In this document: in pieces, positions 43,214 to 52,423 of the stretch
Position numbering within the stretch: position 1 is the first letter of the stretch
Layout: each line of letters begins with the position of its first letter
NCBI GenBank assembly: GCA_020850835.1
Contig: JADZDX010000033.1
Span: 1-64,000, forward strand
Origin: Fimbriimonadaceae bacterium
GTDB taxonomy: Bacteria; Armatimonadota; Fimbriimonadia; Fimbriimonadales; Fimbriimonadaceae
Direction: 5' to 3'
DNA: 64,000 nucleotides
The notes under the pieces: generated by a model
Told to the model about the DNA's origin: nothing
The model's input: only the letters and a program-made list of their open reading frames with translations
Databases searched by the model: none
Program-made: the position numbers and the translations under genes

Positions 43214-44865
43214 CAGCCCTCTTGCATGGGCACCCGGACCCCTTTCCCCTTTGCCGTTGCCAGGGCTTCTGGATAGCCCGCATCAACATGCCGAATGACA
43301 CCCATTCCTGGGTCGCATGTCAGCACTCGTTCGAGGCGGCGGTCCATCATTTCCGTGCCATCGGCCACGATGACCATGCCGGCATGCTGCGAATAGCCGA
43401 TGCCGACGCCGCCCCCATTGTGAATACTTACCCAGCTGGCACCTGCGGCAGTGTTTAGCATTGCATTGAGGAGGGCCCAGTCGGCGACCGCATCGGTGCC
43501 GTCCTTCATGCCTTCTGTCTCCCGGTTTGGCGAGGCGACCGACCCGCAATCAAGGTGGTCTCGGCCAATTACGATCGGAGCCTTCAATTCTCCCTTCTTT
43601 ACCAACTGGTTAATCGCAACTCCGAATTCCGCGCGCTCACCATAACCCAACCAACAAATTCTGGCGGGCAATCCCTGGAAGTGAATCCGGGACTTAGCGA
43701 GGCTGAACCAGCGCTGTAAGGCTTCGTTCTTCGGGAACATCTCCATGGCAAGGCGATCGGTACGGTCAATGTCTTCAGGATCGCCGCTCAATGCAACCCA
43801 ACGGAAAGGCCCCTTCCCTTCGCAGAACAATGGGCGGATATATTCAGGTACGAAACCAGGAATATTGAAAGCGTCGGCAACCCCGGCCTCCACCGCATTT
43901 GCCCGGATATTGTTGCCGTAATCAAAGGTGATCGCTCCAGCCCTTTGAAGGTCAAGCATGGCGTGCACGTGAACCCCCATGCTAGCCACGCTACGCCGAA
44001 CATACTCCTCGGGATCACTCTCGCGTAGAGTTGCCGCGGCGGGAAGATCAAGGCCAGCCGGTACGTACCCAACCAAGGGATCATGGGCGCTGGTCTGATC
44101 AGTTAGGACGTCTGGCACGATTCCGCGCCGAACCATCTCTGGTAAAACGTCGGCGCAATTCCCAACCAATCCCACGCTCTCCGCGGGGCGGTCCTTCAGT
44201 ATCTGCAAGGCTTCGTCGAGCGACCAAGCTATATGGTCACAGTAGCCGGTTTCAAGTCGCTTCTCAATTCGCCTTGGATCAACGTCTATGCCGATGAAAC
44301 TGGCCCCATTGAGAACCGCGGCGAGGGGCTGGGCGCCCCCCATGCCTCCCATGCCGCCAGACACGACGAGCTTCCCTTGGAGCGAACCGCCAAAGTGCTG
44401 ATCAGCGCAAGCAGCAAACGTCTCGAAGGTTCCCTGAACGATGCCCTGTGAGCCAATGTAGATCCACGATCCAGCCGTCATTTGGCCGTACATCATCAGC
44501 CCCTTCTGCTCAAGGTCCCGGAACACCTCCCAGTTCGACCATCGTCCGACGAGATTTGAATTGGCGAGCAGTACCCGAGGCGCCTCGTCGTGGGTGCGAA
44601 AAACGCCAACCGGTTTACCGCTCTGGATCAACAGGGTCTCGTCATTCTTGAGGCCTTGGAGCGTTCGGACCGTTGCATCAAAGGCTTCCCATGATCGGAT
44701 AGCCTTGCCAGTACCGCCATACACGACCAAATCACCCGGCCTCTCTGCAACCTCAGGATCAAGGTTGTTCATGAGCATGCGCATGGCGGCTTCTTGGTGC
44801 CAGCCTTGGCAACTTAAAGTGGTTCCGCGCGGGGCGCGAATCGCGGTCATCGGCATAGCTTCCAT
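43213..44865 (-). CDS. hutU: Urocanate hydratase
   Basis: 550 aa, the normal length. It converts urocanate to imidazolonepropionate using tightly bound [17 protein letters not shown], the [21 protein letters not shown] region (residues ~125-145), [14 protein letters not shown] and [12 protein letters not shown]-type text (here [18 protein letters not shown]) are urocanase signatures, including the active-site Cys neighbourhood. Its ATG overlaps the hutH TAA (TAATG). Confidence 0.96.
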   Translation of the reverse strand: MEAMPMTAIRAPRGTTLSCQGWHQEAAMRMLMNNLDPEVAERPGDLVVYGGTGKAIRSWEAFDATVRTLQGLKNDETLLIQSGKPVGVFRTHDEAPRVLLANSNLVGRWSNWEVFRDLEQKGLMMYGQMTAGSWIYIGSQGIVQGTFETFAACADQHFGGSLQGKLVVSGGMGGMGGAQPLAAVLNGASFIGIDVDPRRIEKRLETGYCDHIAWSLDEALQILKDRPAESVGLVGNCADVLPEMVRRGIVPDVLTDQTSAHDPLVGYVPAGLDLPAAATLRESDPEEYVRRSVASMGVHVHAMLDLQRAGAITFDYGNNIRANAVEAGVADAFNIPGFVPEYIRPLFCEGKGPFRWVALSGDPEDIDRTDRLAMEMFPKNEALQRWFSLAKSRIHFQGLPARICWLGYGERAEFGVAINQLVKKGELKAPIVIGRDHLDCGSVASPNRETEGMKDGTDAVADWALLNAMLNTAAGASWVSIHNGGGVGIGYSQHAGMVIVADGTEMMDRRLERVLTCDPGMGVIRHVDAGYPEALATAKGKGVRVPMQEG

Positions 44866-46367
44866 TATACGATTGAAGGGAGGCCGTCGCTCTCCAGTAA
44901 GGCGTTGGCTACCTTACTGATCGGTTCACCGAGTGGCTCATCGCGCTGAGTCGCCGGCACCATGCTCCTGACCCACTCATAGGCTGCCAGTACCTTCGCC
45001 CCTGGGCGAAGGGGTTTGCGATACTCTAACCCCTGGGCCGCGGCAACCAACTCGGTTGCCACTATGTGAGCGCACAGGGCCACGATCTGTTTGAATTTCA
45101 AGGCGCTCGTCATCCCCATGGACACATGATCCTCCTTGGCGGCTGAGGTCGTGCAATTATCTATGCAAGCGGGGTGCGACAGGACCCTTGCCTCATTCAA
45201 AGCGGCGACCGCCGCAACATGAGCGATCATAAAGCCGCTCTCCAGACCCGGCCGATGAGCGAGGAAGGGCGGCAACCCGTCGCTAAGGTCAGGATTCTGC
45301 ATTCGATCAATGCGCCTTTCTTCGATGCTAGCCAACATGGTCATGGCAATGCTGGCGTGGTCAAGAGCCATAGCCAAAGGCGCACCGTGGAAATTGCCCC
45401 CGCTCAAAATGTCACCTCCTTCGGCGAACACAAGCGGGTTGTCCGTGGCCGCCCCGGATTCGATCTCAAAGATATTGATCGCCCCATTCAAGCACTCCAA
45501 GGTTGGACCATGCACTTGTGGCATACAACGAAGGCAATACGCGTCCTGTACACGTGGGTCGTTCTCCCGGTGCGACTCGCGAATCTCGCTCCCCGCCAGC
45601 AAGTCCCGCAACATTTTTGCGATTTGCACCTGTCCAGCCTGGCCTCTGGCTTCATGGATTCGAGCGTCGAAGGCGACCGGGGTGCCGGTGAGCGCCTCCA
45701 ACGACATGGCTCCCGCGATCGTAGCCCATTGCACCAAGCGCGATGCCCGAACTAACGCGAGGCTTCCGACCGCTCCAATTGCCTGCGTTCCATTTAGAAG
45801 GGCCAAGCCTTCTTTGGCTTCCAGCCTTAGTGGGGCAAGACCAACCGCTTCCAGCGCGTGGCCACCACTAACCCAATCCCCTCCCACCTTGGCTTTTCCT
45901 TCACCCATCAGGACGAGCGCCAGATGAGCGAGCGGAGCGAGATCACCGCTGGCCCCTACCGAGCCGCGCGCCGGCACCCACGGCACGATGCCGGAGTTAA
46001 TCATCGCGCACAAGAGCTCAACCACCTCCCGGCGCGCCCCGCTGTGACCCTTCGCGATCACATTGGCTCGCAGGAGCATCAACACTCGAGCTTCATCATC
46101 GGCGAGGGGCTCGCCGAACCCACAAGCGTGGCTACGGACCAAGTTCTCCTGCAACAATTGAACTTGATCCGTAGGAATTTGGACGTCGGAGAGCTTCCCG
46201 AATCCGGTATTGATTCCGTACACCACCCTCCCTGTAGTTAGAACGTCATCCACCACTCTTCGTGCCGCTTCAATCGGAGCAGCAGGTAAGACAGCTACCG
46301 TCTCCTGCATCCGCGCAACGGAGACGATCTGCGCTAGGGAAAGCGGCTGGCCGGAGAGTTCAAGCAT
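44865..46367 (-). CDS. hutH: Histidine ammonia-lyase
   Basis: 500 aa. It removes ammonia from histidine to give urocanate. The MIO cofactor forms from Ala-Ser-Gly in [14 protein letters not shown] (about residue 143), and [12 protein letters not shown] and [14 protein letters not shown] are further family blocks. It is the first gene of the hutHUGI-membrane protein operon. TACCCT ends 7 nt before ATG, with no ribosome site, so the operon message is probably leaderless. Confidence 0.97.
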   Translation of the reverse strand: MLELSGQPLSLAQIVSVARMQETVAVLPAAPIEAARRVVDDVLTTGRVVYGINTGFGKLSDVQIPTDQVQLLQENLVRSHACGFGEPLADDEARVLMLLRANVIAKGHSGARREVVELLCAMINSGIVPWVPARGSVGASGDLAPLAHLALVLMGEGKAKVGGDWVSGGHALEAVGLAPLRLEAKEGLALLNGTQAIGAVGSLALVRASRLVQWATIAGAMSLEALTGTPVAFDARIHEARGQAGQVQIAKMLRDLLAGSEIRESHRENDPRVQDAYCLRCMPQVHGPTLECLNGAINIFEIESGAATDNPLVFAEGGDILSGGNFHGAPLAMALDHASIAMTMLASIEERRIDRMQNPDLSDGLPPFLAHRPGLESGFMIAHVAAVAALNEARVLSHPACIDNCTTSAAKEDHVSMGMTSALKFKQIVALCAHIVATELVAAAQGLEYRKPLRPGAKVLAAYEWVRSMVPATQRDEPLGEPISKVANALLESDGLPSIV

Positions 46368-46399
46368 GACGCGGAGGGTACCGCGATCTGGCTTCCTCA

Positions 46400-46439
46400 G
46401 GCAAAGAAGAGTGGCCCCAAGATTTCTCTTGGAGCCACT
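46400..46439 (-). terminator. Intrinsic terminator of the secreted repeat-protein gene
   Basis: Minus-strand stem AGTGGCTCCAAG with CTTGGGGCCACT (12 bp with one G-T) is followed by CTTCTTTG. It separates the secreted-protein gene from the hut operon. Confidence 0.75.
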
Positions 46440-46462
46440 GTATGGGCTAGGGCCCAGGTGGA

Positions 46463-48337
46463 TTATTGGTCGTCCGAGTTGCCGAAGTTCGCGATGACAG
46501 CATCAATGTCTGCTGCATCAACTTCACCCGATACATCAACGTCCGCCAATGGATTGCCGACGCCGCCCGGCCAATTCTGACCGAAGTTGGCAATGACATT
46601 GTCAATGTCAGCAGCATCGACTTCGCCCGAATCATCAACGTCACCGTTAAACATCAACGTATCTGGAACCGTCTGAGCGCTACCCGTCAACGTCAAGCTA
46701 ACGATCTTTGTCAGGAACGAAGCACCGCTGAACGTGATCGTCGCTGGACCAACCGCGTTGCTTGTGTTGATGCTATAGGGCATCGAACTCGCATTCGCAT
46801 TGATCGTGCCCGATGCAATCGTCGCCAAGCCCTGCTTGACTTCGTAGTTGATCGAACGAGTCAGGCTGTTGGCAAAGATCGTGTCGCCCAGCAACAAGTT
46901 GCCGGAAAGACCCGAACCGCCGCCACTACCGATTGACGTCGTAATGTGAAGGCCCATTGAGCTAGTTGTAGCCGTACCCGTCGAGGTGAAGCCAAAGCCT
47001 CCGTTGAACTGGCTGTTATACTTGCCTATTGCAAGGTAGTAAGTACCCGGCGACAAGGTAAAGGGATCCGGCGTACCGCCGTCGTAGCCCGGACCAGCCG
47101 GATCGCCGCCCGTTCCGATCAGAATATATGACTGGAGACCCGTGTTGGAGTCGTCGTCATCATCGGTAACGACATCCCCGGTATCCGTGTACATGCCGAT
47201 CTCTGTATCGTCGGTCGTCTCACCCGTCCAGATACTCAACCAATCGCCCAGGTTTCCGTCCACATTACCGACGGTGAACTTGTACCACTTCGCCTTGCCG
47301 GCTGCGATGGAGTTAATCGTGGCCAACAGAGGATTGCTGTTCGTCACGGTTCCCAAATCAATCGCCAAGGTCGGCGTGTCGCCAGGACCGGGACCCGGAG
47401 GTGCGGTCGTGGTCAAAAAGTCAAAGCTGATTCCATAACCGACAGAGTCCGCGCCGGGATCGTCGTCATACGACTCCGAACACTCAACCGTAAAAGTTGA
47501 ACCTACTGGAAGGATTGCCGCGACGCCTGGATTCGTAGTCCAATCCAAGGTTGTGCCAGGCACCAAGGTAATGGACGAATAGGTCCCGCCAGTGGCCGGG
47601 CTGAGGACATAGATGCCAGGAACAGCGCTGTTCTCAACATTGAGCCTAATCTCGCCGGCGTAAGTTAAATTTGCATTCGACTCAAGGAGGCCACCATTCA
47701 AGGTGACATTATCCCTGTAGTACTTTGCTGTGACCACCGGATTGATCCCAGTGAGGACCGTATTATCAAGGCTACCCACCGCGCCGCCAAAATTCACCGG
47801 ACCATCAAACGAGATATCTCCCGGCGGGGCCGTTGGCGGGGGAGGAGGCGGGGTATCCGAGAGGAAATTGAGGTCAATGTCAAAACCCTGCGAGTCGGCC
47901 GCCCCTGCCGTATCATCGTAAGACTCGTAGCATTCAACCGTCCATGTCGAGCCCGCGGGCAGGATCGCCGCGACATGCCCGTTGGTCTTCCATGTTCGAA
48001 TCTCGCCGACCGTAAAGTTAAAGGTCGTGTAGCCACCGGTGGTGTTGGTGAAATTAGTCACGTAAGCACCCGGTACTGCGCTGTTCTCAATTCGGAAACA
48101 AGCTTCACTTGGATACGTGATGCCACCCATAGAAACGAGATAACCACTGTTAATGGTCACATCGGGACCGAAGTACTTCGCCGCCGCGAGGGGGTTGAGC
48201 CCCGTAAGCGTGGTGTTTTCGGGAACCCCCACTGCGCCACCAAAGTCCACCGGGCCCGCGACCGTGATGTCGCCAGCCAAGGCAAAGGACGACAACGCCG
48301 TGAGCCCCATGGCAAAAAGACAAGATTTAATTTTCAT
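46463..48337 (-). CDS. Large secreted repeat protein with dockerin-like C-terminus
   Basis: 624 aa: signal peptide (MGLTALSSFALAGD), then two copies of a ~150-residue unit (DITVAGPVDFGGAVGVPEN and DISFDGPVNFGGAVGSLDN) each ending in GSTWTVECYESYDD or GSTFTVECSESYDD, joined by Pro-rich linkers (TPPPPPPTAPPG). Next comes a pre-peptidase-like domain (KAKWYKFTVGNVDG, TPDPFTLSPGTYYLAIG), the ~85-residue beta module (RSINYEVKQGLATIASGTI) and two calcium loops, DDSGEVDAADID and DVSGEVDAADID. It has a conventional promoter and a GGCGGTG ribosome site. Likely a cell-surface protein. Confidence 0.85.
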   Translation of the reverse strand: MKIKSCLFAMGLTALSSFALAGDITVAGPVDFGGAVGVPENTTLTGLNPLAAAKYFGPDVTINSGYLVSMGGITYPSEACFRIENSAVPGAYVTNFTNTTGGYTTFNFTVGEIRTWKTNGHVAAILPAGSTWTVECYESYDDTAGAADSQGFDIDLNFLSDTPPPPPPTAPPGDISFDGPVNFGGAVGSLDNTVLTGINPVVTAKYYRDNVTLNGGLLESNANLTYAGEIRLNVENSAVPGIYVLSPATGGTYSSITLVPGTTLDWTTNPGVAAILPVGSTFTVECSESYDDDPGADSVGYGISFDFLTTTAPPGPGPGDTPTLAIDLGTVTNSNPLLATINSIAAGKAKWYKFTVGNVDGNLGDWLSIWTGETTDDTEIGMYTDTGDVVTDDDDDSNTGLQSYILIGTGGDPAGPGYDGGTPDPFTLSPGTYYLAIGKYNSQFNGGFGFTSTGTATTSSMGLHITTSIGSGGGSGLSGNLLLGDTIFANSLTRSINYEVKQGLATIASGTINANASSMPYSINTSNAVGPATITFSGASFLTKIVSLTLTGSAQTVPDTLMFNGDVDDSGEVDAADIDNVIANFGQNWPGGVGNPLADVDVSGEVDAADIDAVIANFGNSDDQ

Positions 48338-48380
48338 GATGAATCACCGCCCTTCACGAAATCGCGCCGGGCAACGTGAT

Positions 48381-48409
48381 ATCTTAATGCATTCTTGATC
48401 ATTAGCCAA
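48381..48409 (-). promoter_or_regulatory. Sigma-70-type promoter of the secreted repeat-protein gene
   Basis: TTGGCT (48404-48409) and TAAGAT (48381-48386) on the minus strand lie 17 bp apart and give a leader of about 35 nt with a Shine-Dalgarno, unlike the leaderless neighbours. Confidence 0.65.
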
Positions 48410-48494
48410 GACTAACCAACACTTTATTCACTCATACAAGTATTTTTACCAGTCCCTACGGACGCATCGCCCATTTGCGTAAACTATCAATAGT

Positions 48495-49133
48495 ATGGGC
48501 TACGCAGAACCAGTCAAGGGAAAGAACACCTTGCTGTGGATCATTCTGGGGCTGGCAGGTTTCTGTATCCTGCTCTGTGCCTTAGGGGGCTTTTTCGGAT
48601 TCCGCTTCTTCCAAGGAGTTGCCGGGAAGGCCGTCAACATGGTGGCCTGCGGCGTTGACCTGCAAGCCGCCCGAGCTGCCATCAAGAAGTATGCCGAAGC
48701 CCACGACGGCAAGCTCCCCCCCGCCGGGGCTTGGCAAGACTCCGTTAAGCAGTATTTCAAGGCAGAGCGCGACAAGCTTGAGGAGAGCGACATCGAAGAA
48801 GCCCGCGGCATGGGCATTGACGTCAAACTCAGCGACCCGGACGGAGTGTGGGGCTGTAGGTTAGATGGCGGCAAGATCCAAGCCTTTGTGTTCAACGAGG
48901 AACTCGGGGGCAAAAAGATCAGTGATATCAAGGATGTCAGCTCGAAAATCTTGCTTTGGGAGGACACCTCGTCTGGTCGTAACCTTAAGGGTAAGTACAT
49001 TGCCAAAAAGCCGAACGCCGACATGGCCATCATGGGCGAAAAGCGTGAGTTCTTGAAGATATATTTGGAAGGTGAGTTCCACATGCAGGGAACGGGACGG
49101 AAGCGGCGAGTCAAGGTTGAAGTCGGCGAATGA
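48495..49133 (+). CDS. Membrane-anchored protein, pseudopilin-like layout, paralogue 1
   Basis: 212 aa. One N-terminal membrane helix (LLWIILGLAGFCILLCALGGFFGF) is followed by a long helix (ARAAIKKYAEAHDGKLPPAGAW) and a compact beta region with SDPDGVWGC and KIQAFVFNEEL. The layout recalls pseudopilins, but no prepilin peptidase site is present. The next gene is a paralogue, joined by an ATGA overlap. TAAACT is 9 nt before ATG. Function unknown. Confidence 0.75.
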   Translation: MGYAEPVKGKNTLLWIILGLAGFCILLCALGGFFGFRFFQGVAGKAVNMVACGVDLQAARAAIKKYAEAHDGKLPPAGAWQDSVKQYFKAERDKLEESDIEEARGMGIDVKLSDPDGVWGCRLDGGKIQAFVFNEELGGKKISDIKDVSSKILLWEDTSSGRNLKGKYIAKKPNADMAIMGEKREFLKIYLEGEFHMQGTGRKRRVKVEVGE

Positions 49134-49720
49134 GCGTTCTTGGCAAGGCGCTCGTCTTCATCGGAGTTGGCTTCGCTCTCTTGTGCTTGCTCGGGGTTTT
49201 CTTTTCCGTAAAGCAACTCCAAAACGGGGTGGAGGAAATGAGGCCGGTATCCGCGTGCATGGTCGAAGGCACCGCATTGCGCGATGCCCTCATTAAATTT
49301 GCCAATCGGAATGGCGGTCGCTTGCCTTCGGCAACGACATGGACTCAAGATGCAAGAGAGGAGTTTCTGCGCCGACGCAAAGAGCTCATCGCGCTGGATG
49401 TTTCACTTCGCGGCAAAGAAGGTGTGCCATGGTCCGATGTAGATGGGCCCTGGGGTTGTCATAACGGATCGCGCATACAGGCTTTTCAGTACAACGCTGA
49501 CCTAGCGGGCACTGAGCTAACAGCCATCAAGAACCCACAGAAGACTGTGCTGATCTTTGAAACACCCGACGCCACAAATGGAGCTAAGAGATACGAGCGC
49601 CGGGGTGACCGTACGCAGCCCCAGGTCCTCGGTCAGCTTCGTGATTGGCTCGTCATGCCGGTTTCCGGAAAGATGCAAGACCTAGTGGGTACGGGGCAAG
49701 GGTCACCCGCGAGCCGCTAA
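49130..49720 (+). CDS. Membrane-anchored protein, paralogue 2
   Basis: 196 aa with the same layout as its upstream neighbour: membrane helix (LVFIGVGFALLCLLGVFFSV), helix ALRDALIKFANRNGGRLPSATTW, then SDVDGPWGC and RIQAFQYNADL aligned with the first protein's blocks. Conserved features of the pair are the GGRLP/GKLPP turn, the D-G-x-W-G-C motif and IQAF. They probably arose by tandem duplication and may form a heteromer. Function unknown. Confidence 0.75.
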   Translation: MSVLGKALVFIGVGFALLCLLGVFFSVKQLQNGVEEMRPVSACMVEGTALRDALIKFANRNGGRLPSATTWTQDAREEFLRRRKELIALDVSLRGKEGVPWSDVDGPWGCHNGSRIQAFQYNADLAGTELTAIKNPQKTVLIFETPDATNGAKRYERRGDRTQPQVLGQLRDWLVMPVSGKMQDLVGTGQGSPASR

Positions 49721-49736
49721 ATGGTGCCCTGGCGCG

Positions 49737-49742
49737 TATAAT
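49737..49742 (+). promoter_or_regulatory. Consensus TATAAT -10 of tatA
   Basis: TATAAT ends exactly 6 nt before ATG 49749. It is the clearest leaderless signature on the plus strand in this window. Confidence 0.65.
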
Positions 49743-49748
49743 GAATTG

Positions 49749-49982
49749 ATGCTAAACACAATTGCCTTCTTTGGCCTGCCGGGCGGATCAGAATGGTTCC
49801 TGGTCTTCTTGGTCATCCTGCTCCTGTTTGGCGGAGCGAAGATCCCCCAACTCATGCGGGGCGTCGGGCGCGGCATGGGCGAGCTACAAAAGGGTTTGGA
49901 AGAGGGCAAACGAGCCCTGAACACTTCGATGGCGGATGTAGAAGAAGAGGCCAAGAAAGAAGCGTCCGGCCCTACGCATTAA
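49749..49982 (+). CDS. tatA: Twin-arginine translocase TatA/TatE family subunit
   Basis: 77 aa. GSEWFLVFLVILLLFGGAKIPQLMRGVGRGMGELQKG gives, as a region (residues ~11-48), the Glu before a short membrane helix, the FGG-KIP-L hinge and the amphipathic helix of TatA, followed by a charged tail. It forms the protein-conducting part of the Tat pathway. No tatC is adjacent. Overlaps the convergent xth gene by 11 bp. Confidence 0.93.
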   Translation: MLNTIAFFGLPGGSEWFLVFLVILLLFGGAKIPQLMRGVGRGMGELQKGLEEGKRALNTSMADVEEEAKKEASGPTH

Positions 49983-50748
49983 AGTCCGCGTACACGACGG
50001 TATGGTCACTTGGGCGCACGCCGGCCCTTGGACCACGATCAATTTCACACGCGACGCAAAGGTCTGCCAATGGCTGAGTCGCATAAATGTGATCTATGCG
50101 CCACCCAAGGTTGCGTTCAAAAATCTGAGGGCGGAACATCTCCCAGAACGTAAACTGCCCTTCATCCTGATTGAACTTTCGGAAACAGTCCGTTAGCCCA
50201 AGCCCTTCTACAATCGCTTTGAGGCGCTTGAACTCCTCCGGGTGATGGCCCACACTACCCATCAGCCGCTTGCTGTCGTGGACGTCTTCTGGCTTTGGCG
50301 CAATATTGATATCCCCTAGCCAGACCGTGTTCGCATGGCCCCGAATCTCCTTATCAAGCCGATCTCCAAATCGCTCTAGCCAGCGCAGTTTGTAGTCGAA
50401 CTTCTCCGAGCCAACCTTGGTTCCGTTTGGGACGTAAGTGTTGACCACCCTGACCCCATCGTAGGTTGCGGCGACAATCCGCTTGTCATCCGGCCAGGCC
50501 GGATCGCCCATCCCAAAGGTCACATCCGTAGGGGGCATCCGGCTAATTGTAGCTACGCCGTAATGCGTTTTCTGGCCGTGATAGACGACGTGGTAACCAA
50601 GCTCCTCGATCGCAAGTCGGGGAAAATTGTCATCATCAACTTTGGTCTCTTGAATCGCAATCACATCGGCATGGTTCTCGGCCATCCATTCCAAAATCGT
50701 CTCTAGTCGAAGCCGGATGGAATTAGCGTTGAACGTCGCGATGCGCAT
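49972..50748 (-). CDS. xth: Exodeoxyribonuclease III
   Basis: 258 aa AP endonuclease/3'-5' exonuclease of the EEP fold. MRIATFNANSIR, the IQETK motif with catalytic Glu, NTYVPNG, WLGDINIAP with Asp/Asn and RIDHIYAT followed by PSDHTVVYADF with the catalytic His are present in order. ATG 50748 has TACACT 6 nt upstream on the minus strand. That hexamer is half of a palindrome shared with the divergent small gene. Confidence 0.95.
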   Translation of the reverse strand: MRIATFNANSIRLRLETILEWMAENHADVIAIQETKVDDDNFPRLAIEELGYHVVYHGQKTHYGVATISRMPPTDVTFGMGDPAWPDDKRIVAATYDGVRVVNTYVPNGTKVGSEKFDYKLRWLERFGDRLDKEIRGHANTVWLGDINIAPKPEDVHDSKRLMGSVGHHPEEFKRLKAIVEGLGLTDCFRKFNQDEGQFTFWEMFRPQIFERNLGWRIDHIYATQPLADLCVACEIDRGPRAGVRPSDHTVVYADFNA

Positions 50749-50754
50749 GCGGGA

Positions 50755-50764
50755 AGTGTACACT
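50755..50764. promoter_or_regulatory. Palindromic bidirectional -10 element
   Basis: AGTGTACACT is a perfect 10-bp palindrome and so presents TACACT on both strands. The minus copy ends 6 nt before the xth ATG, the plus copy 9 nt before ATG 50774. A symmetric shared promoter core, or an operator, is likely. Confidence 0.5.
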
Positions 50765-50773
50765 CACAGCTGA

Positions 50774-50989
50774 ATGGACCGGGTCAACTCAGAAGGGATC
50801 AGACGAGAGAGCCTCGCGTGGGTACTGACACGGCGCGATCTCGTTTTGCGGGCCCGCCGAACTGGATCCTGTCTACTTTGTTGCCAAGGGCCGGTCCACG
50901 AAGCCGGGCTATGCGAAGTCTGCACGGTCATGCTGACCGAAGCGGAGTTGAAGTTAGTAGAACGTTGGATGGCAGGAGTCGGCCCTTAA
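50774..50989 (+). CDS. Small Cys-rich (zinc-ribbon-like) protein
   Basis: 71 aa. A basic N-terminal helix (RRESLAWVLTRRDLVLRARR) precedes CLLCCQGPVHEAGLCEVC, two CxxC knuckles 11 residues apart that could bind zinc, then a helical tail. The spacing looks like a treble-clef or ribbon finger. It is followed after 1 bp by the next gene, so the two are probably cotranscribed. No family recognised; a nucleic-acid or regulatory role is guesswork. Confidence 0.65.
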   Translation: MDRVNSEGIRRESLAWVLTRRDLVLRARRTGSCLLCCQGPVHEAGLCEVCTVMLTEAELKLVERWMAGVGP

Positions 50990-50990
50990 C

Positions 50991-51815
50991 GTGGCCTGGC
51001 TCATCCCGGCATGCTTTCTCCTTGCCATTGCCGCCCTTCTCATCTTACGCCACCGTAGGCCGAAGCCCAGCCCCTTGACCGCCTCGGAATATTGGGTCTA
51101 CCTGCCAGAGGCCACGATGCCCACGATGGAACGCATCATGGATGCCATGCTTGCGGGCAATCCTCACAACCGCCCAGGGCAGCCCTGCATCACAAAGCGC
51201 GAGGGCATCTTGTTCACAGATATTAGGCTGCATTTGGCGATGCTTCTGCGTGAGAAAAACGCCCACGCTTTCCGACCTGATTTACTATTTGACTGTTGCC
51301 GATTTGATGCTACTTCGCTCTCATTACTCGGTAAGGCCCAAGGGATCGCAAAACTCAGCTATATCTCGGAGACACCGCTATCCGACCGGCGGCACCTCCA
51401 ATTCATGCCCCACCTGGCAAGTGCCGTCTCTCGCCTCGCGGGTGGTCTGGCCGTATTCGAAGTTCAAGACGAAACTCTATGGACCTCAACCGAGTTTGAG
51501 AGATTCTTGCGAGAAACTCCGTCCCAAGAAAACAAGAATCCGGTGAGAATAGCCTGGGTGCCTTCTGAGGGCGGGTCGTTCGCGAGGTCGCTGGGACTCA
51601 AGAAGATTGGATTCTATGAGCTTCGCTCTGACACAATCCCCTCCGACGAGATCACGGCCATTGAACCCGTCCTAGAAGAGGTCGCCCAGCGCATGTGGTC
51701 TGGCGATCTCGCTCCCGAGTACGAGGTTGAGCGATTCGGCCAGCGGTTTCTGGTCACTGTATCACCCCTCCGGGGTGAGGCCAAAGTCACGGTCGCGCGC
51801 ATTACATCACGATAA
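50991..51815 (+). CDS. Membrane-anchored protein of unknown function
   Basis: 274 aa from GTG. An N-terminal membrane helix (WLIPACFLLAIAALLIL) and basic RHRRPK are followed by a ~240-residue soluble domain with no recognisable motif; FRPDLLFDCCRFDATSLSLLG and WVPSEGGSFARSLGLKK are the most distinctive blocks. The start is 1 bp after the Cys-rich gene's stop. A good terminator lies 115 bp downstream. Confidence 0.65.
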   Translation: MAWLIPACFLLAIAALLILRHRRPKPSPLTASEYWVYLPEATMPTMERIMDAMLAGNPHNRPGQPCITKREGILFTDIRLHLAMLLREKNAHAFRPDLLFDCCRFDATSLSLLGKAQGIAKLSYISETPLSDRRHLQFMPHLASAVSRLAGGLAVFEVQDETLWTSTEFERFLRETPSQENKNPVRIAWVPSEGGSFARSLGLKKIGFYELRSDTIPSDEITAIEPVLEEVAQRMWSGDLAPEYEVERFGQRFLVTVSPLRGEAKVTVARITSR

Positions 51816-51930
51816 GAATGCGGGATATTGCCCAATCCTTCGGCACTGGCCCAGGGCTTGACTGTCCAATCTTTGGGTGATGGCCACGACTGGCTTCTAC
51901 CCTAAAAAGAGAGGCCACATTCCTTGCAAT

Positions 51931-51960
51931 TGCCCCGAGTTCCAACGGGGCAGTTTTTTT
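51931..51960 (+). terminator. Intrinsic terminator
   Basis: TGCCCCG and CGGGGCA form a 7-bp stem with an 8-nt loop, followed by G and seven T residues. It ends the plus-strand transcript just before the convergent EVE gene. Confidence 0.88.
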
Positions 51961-51961
51961 G

Positions 51962-52423
51962 TCAAAGCCCGGGAAGGCCGAGAAGCGTTTCCCATTCCCT
52001 TTCTGTAACCGGCATCACACTGAGGCGCTGCCCTTTTCGGCAGACCCACATATCCTTGAGGACTGGATGCTCCCTCAATTCAGCCAGCGACACGATTCGA
52101 TCGAATTTTCGAACAAACTCCATGTCTACGACTAACCATCGAGGTTTACCTTCTCGCGGAGCTTTGGGATCGTAATAGTGCGACTCTGGATCAAACTGAG
52201 TTGGGTCTGCGTAAGGTTCGCTCACGCATTTCATCACCCCAATGACCCCGGATGGTTTCGAGTTTGAATGGTGAAAGAGCGCCAAATCACCGATCTGAAA
52301 GTCATCACGAAAGAAGTTCCGAACCGTATAGTTCCGGCACCCTTCCCACATCCCTCGGCCCTGTTTTATCAGGTCATCAATCCCGTAGGTATCGGGTTCT
52401 GACTTCATCAGCCAGTACGCCAT
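51962..52423 (-). CDS. EVE domain protein
   Basis: 153 aa, a single EVE (PUA-like) domain. AYWLMKSEPDTYGIDDL, GMWEGCRNYTVRNF, GDLALFHHSN and GKPRWLVVDMEF are its standard blocks. EVE proteins bind modified bases in DNA or RNA. It is the last gene of an operon with DUF2089 and DUF4097 proteins, joined to the latter by TGATG. Confidence 0.93.
   Translation of the reverse strand: MAYWLMKSEPDTYGIDDLIKQGRGMWEGCRNYTVRNFFRDDFQIGDLALFHHSNSKPSGVIGVMKCVSEPYADPTQFDPESHYYDPKAPREGKPRWLVVDMEFVRKFDRIVSLAELREHPVLKDMWVCRKGQRLSVMPVTEREWETLLGLPGL

Noticed and set aside
51841-51930. Small RNA ending at the 51931 terminator
   Set aside because: A weak TACCCT lies upstream, but no good -35 and no recognisable fold; the terminator is explained by the preceding gene.
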